Shown one piece after another: positions 4,961 to 6,926 of a stretch of 6,926 nt of DNA (positions within the stretch are counted from its first letter, which is position 1; each line of letters starts with the position of its first letter). A program made the position numbers and the translations under genes. This stretch comes from JBHIET01 sp046760785 (GTDB lineage: Bacteria; Chloroflexota; Anaerolineae; B4-G1). The stretch spans positions 1-6,926 of the forward strand of contig JBHIET010000119.1 of NCBI GenBank assembly GCA_046760785.1, in the 5' to 3' direction. Below the pieces are notes generated by a model. It had not been told where the DNA came from, ran no database searches, and saw only the letters and a program-made list of their open reading frames with translations.

Positions 4961-6316
4961 CTACATCACATCACCTCCCACCCCGTACTGCGCCAGGTTT
5001 ACTAGCCCGTACCGCACCCTTTCGTATGCCCGCCGCGCCTCGCCCAGCGGGGCCGTCGCATCCAGCCCCATCTTGGCCGTGCGTGTCTTCTGCCCCGGCA
5101 TGTGCGTGGCTGAGGGATCGAGGCTGCTGCTAGGCTGGTCGCTGAGGATCACCAGGTCCCGGTCGGCCTGGAAGCGGGTGGCAATCGCCCACTCCACGTC
5201 CGCGCTGTCGTAGAGATCCACGTCTGTATCTACTACGACGACGTGCTTGAGCGAGGTATGGCCTTGGAAGGCGGCCCAGACCGCCCGGCGCCCATCCTCC
5301 TCGTGCTGCTTTTCAATCTGCACCACCGCGTGCAGCCAGGAGTTGCCCCCTGGGGTGATGTAAACCCCGGTGCAATGGCAGACCTCGTTGACGGCGGCGA
5401 AGATGGTCGGCTCGCGGGGCATACCCATCAGATTCTTGTGCTCCGTGCCACCAGGTAGGAGCGCGTGGAAGATAGGGTCCCGACGATGGGTGACGCGGTT
5501 AATCTCGACCACCGGTTGACGGCGCACGACGTCCATTGTCCCCGTCAGGTCGGGAAAGGGCCCCTCGTCAACCAGAGTATGGGTGACGCGGCCCTCCAGA
5601 ATCAGTTCCGCCCCAGCCGGCACCTCCAGGTCCACGGTCTGGCACTGGACGAGAGGCGTCGGGACCAGATTGTGGGCGATGCCCAACTCGTCTACACCCT
5701 TGGGGGGGCTCATCGCCGCTGCCAGCAACACCTGAATGGGACAGCCGATGGCGATAGCGATGGGCAGGTCCCGGGGGGAGGAATCAACCGAGTATTCGCC
5801 CGCGATCTTGGTCCACGTGGTGTGTGTCCCACGCCCTTCAACGAGGCGGACGGCAAAGCGGTGCTCATCCAGCAACATCAGCCGGTGGAATGAGATGTTG
5901 CGCCCGAAGTCGGGGTCCTTGATGACCGCCACACCCGCCGTGATGTAACGCCCGCCGTCGTCCAGATGGTAGCGAGGGATGGGCAGGCGGGTCAGGTCCA
6001 CCTCCTCTTCCACGATCTCCTGGCAGGGACCGGAGTCGAACACTGGCGGTGGGGTCGGGCTGGCCAGCGCATCGGCCAGGCGGTGGACCAAATCGGGCAC
6101 CGCGCAGCCCAACGCCGCGGTGAAGTGCTGCCGCTGCGCGCACACGCCGGAGATGGTCTGCCAGCCGGGGAAACCGGCCAGTGAGCGGAACAACACCGGC
6201 TTCCCGTCGAGTGCACACATCACCCGCGCCAGCTCCAGGTGCAGGTCAATGGAGCGCTTGACCTCGATCAGCGTGCCCGCTTCTCTGGCCCACTCGATGA
6301 AACCTCGCAGGTTCAC
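4961..6316 (-). CDS. UbiD-family prenylated-FMN-dependent (de)carboxylase
   Basis: This 451-residue enzyme belongs to the UbiD family, which reversibly decarboxylates aromatic or unsaturated acids using prenylated FMN made by UbiX. Family landmarks are present: MNLRGFIEWAREAGTLIEV at the N-terminus; GRNISFHR (138-145), likely holding metal ligand N140 and the active-site arginine R145; GRGTHTTW with H165; and GVDELGIA with E210. The EGPFPDLTG segment (251-259) has E251 and D256 in the places of the family's catalytic acid residues. Then come KHVVVVDTDVDLYD and the C-terminal GLDATAPLG. The acid after EGPF is D rather than the E of fungal Fdc1; aspartate also occurs in some UbiD enzymes. The start is GTG 6316, set by a near-perfect ribosome site. 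The nitroreductase stop is 18 bp upstream, so the two are co-transcribed. Substrate cannot be read from sequence; ubiX is not in the window. Confidence 0.93.
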   Translation of the reverse strand: MNLRGFIEWAREAGTLIEVKRSIDLHLELARVMCALDGKPVLFRSLAGFPGWQTISGVCAQRQHFTAALGCAVPDLVHRLADALASPTPPPVFDSGPCQEIVEEEVDLTRLPIPRYHLDDGGRYITAGVAVIKDPDFGRNISFHRLMLLDEHRFAVRLVEGRGTHTTWTKIAGEYSVDSSPRDLPIAIAIGCPIQVLLAAAMSPPKGVDELGIAHNLVPTPLVQCQTVDLEVPAGAELILEGRVTHTLVDEGPFPDLTGTMDVVRRQPVVEINRVTHRRDPIFHALLPGGTEHKNLMGMPREPTIFAAVNEVCHCTGVYITPGGNSWLHAVVQIEKQHEEDGRRAVWAAFQGHTSLKHVVVVDTDVDLYDSADVEWAIATRFQADRDLVILSDQPSSSLDPSATHMPGQKTRTAKMGLDATAPLGEARRAYERVRYGLVNLAQYGVGGDVM

Positions 6317-6320
6317 GCTG

Positions 6321-6331
6321 TCACCTCCTTT
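6321..6331 (-). promoter_or_regulatory. Ribosome binding site that fixes the GTG start of ubiD
   Basis: On the minus strand AAAGGAGGTGA is almost fully complementary to the 16S 3' end. Its AGGAGG core lies 7 nt before the GTG at 6316-6314. It lies in the 18-bp gap just after the nitroreductase stop codon. Confidence 0.85.
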
Positions 6332-6334
6332 GTT

Positions 6335-6844
6335 TTACCAGCGCCCACGGTGCACGCGCGTCTCGTCGTACTGCGTGCGCAGCTCCTTCTCCTCCGCCGG
6401 ATGGCCAATGGGGATCAGGTTGAGCGGCACGATGGTTTCCGGGATGTTCAGCACCTCACGTATGGCGGCGACACGCTCCTCCATAGGATGCACGCCCAGC
6501 CAGACCGCGCCGAGGCCCAGCGCCGTCGCCGCCAGGAGCAGGTTCTCGGTGGCGGCAGAGCAATCCTGCACCCAGGAACGCTCCGAGATGGTCGGGTCGC
6601 CGCACACGGAGATGCACAACACCGCTTCGAAGAGCATCTTGCCGTAGGGGTGGACCTCGGCCAGAGCGTCCAGCGTCCGCCGGTCGGTCACGACGACGAA
6701 GTGCCAGGGCTTGCGATTCGAGGAGGAGGGGGCCGCCATCGCCGCTTCCAGCAACGTATTGACGTCCTCCTCGTCAACCGGTTCAGCCGTATACTTGCGG
6801 ATGCTGCGCCGGGCAAAGATGGTTTGGATCAATTTCCTGCTCAT
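6335..6844 (-). CDS. Nitroreductase-family FMN-dependent oxidoreductase
   Basis: This 169-residue flavoprotein belongs to the nitroreductase family, cytosolic homodimers that use FMN and NAD(P)H to reduce nitro groups, quinones, flavins or other acceptors. Visible family motifs are ARRSIRKYTAEPV (11-23; R12, R13, S14 and R16 contact the FMN phosphate), APSSSNRKPWHFVVV (38-52), WVQDCSAATENLLLAATALGLGAVWLGV (91-118, core helix and FMN-binding turn), IPIGHPAEE (144-152) and the C-terminal YDETRVHRGRW. It is short but within the family range. The start is ATG 6844, because AAGGAGG lies 7 nt upstream; extending to the TTG at 6862 would place that site inside the coding region. The ubiD gene follows 18 bp later. 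Whether it serves the UbiD pathway or acts as a general reductase cannot be decided here. Confidence 0.92.
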   Translation of the reverse strand: MSRKLIQTIFARRSIRKYTAEPVDEEDVNTLLEAAMAAPSSSNRKPWHFVVVTDRRTLDALAEVHPYGKMLFEAVLCISVCGDPTISERSWVQDCSAATENLLLAATALGLGAVWLGVHPMEERVAAIREVLNIPETIVPLNLIPIGHPAEEKELRTQYDETRVHRGRW

Positions 6845-6851
6845 TTCGTGT

Positions 6852-6858
6852 CCTCCTT
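6852..6858 (-). promoter_or_regulatory. Ribosome binding site that fixes the nitroreductase start
   Basis: AAGGAGG on the minus strand, 7 nt before ATG 6844. It rules out the longer in-frame TTG start at 6862. Confidence 0.8.
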
Positions 6859-6884
6859 GCAAACTCGTCAGTAGTACCTTACCG

Positions 6885-6897
6885 ACAAGATTCTTGT
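6885..6897. promoter_or_regulatory. Candidate operator palindrome upstream of nitroreductase-ubiD
   Basis: ACAAGATTCTTGT is a perfect 6+1+6 palindrome, 41 bp before the nitroreductase ATG, in the only leader region of this gene pair. Size and place suit a homodimeric repressor or redox regulator. No convincing -10/-35 pair could be placed around it, so its role is tentative. Confidence 0.4.
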
Positions 6898-6926
6898 ACA
6901 GAGAGCAAGGAAATTCACCACAGAGA

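Noticed and set aside
6845..6862. TTG 6862 as the nitroreductase start
   Set aside because: It would translate through the AAGGAGG ribosome site that serves ATG 6844.
6907..6926. The end sequence AAGGAAATTCACCACAGAGA as the start of an interspersed repeat
   Set aside because: It resembles the TTCACCACAGAG-type repeats of many genomes, but the window stops before it can be judged.

Overview
The window is high-GC bacterial DNA, and its gene content suits an environmental member of the Chloroflexota (Anaerolineae-like). The pointers are a SpoVS-family gene beside a PHP phosphoesterase, a caspase/FGE-fold protein paired with an EACC1-like partner, and structured GC-rich repeats in the one real spacer. 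The phylum is an inference; no marker gene in the window proves it.

Layout. Positions 1-74 (minus) hold a tRNA-Val(GAC). It diverges from a plus-strand gene for the DNA polymerase III delta' subunit (holB, 146-1138). The 71-bp gap between them holds two face-away promoters that appear to share one palindromic TTGCAA -35 hexamer; the holB transcript is predicted to be leaderless. Next comes a roughly 290-bp convergent spacer (1139-1429) filled with repeats. Everything downstream is on the minus strand. In transcription order it reads: nitroreductase (6844-6335), UbiD-family decarboxylase (6316-4961), SpoVS-family protein (4837-4535), PHP phosphoesterase (4559-3693), a hairpin terminator (3639-3663), then a two-gene unit with its own promoter: an EACC1-like membrane protein (3560-3186) and a 583-residue caspase-HEAT-FGE protein (3181-1430).

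How the genes work together. holB and tRNA-Val are housekeeping genes. Nitroreductase and ubiD are tightly spaced flavoprotein genes, probably for redox/decarboxylation chemistry of an unidentified carboxylic acid. spoVS and the PHP gene overlap by 25 bp and should be translationally coupled. The most interesting part is the EACC1-caspase pair. A small membrane-linked constant component is encoded 4 bp upstream of a caspase-like protease. That protease carries an EF-hand loop and a C-terminal FGE/C-type-lectin-fold domain whose last 40 residues resemble the variable region of diversity-generating retroelement targets. This looks like a suicide or immune-type effector module with a ligand-sensing tail. 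No reverse transcriptase or template repeat is present in the window.
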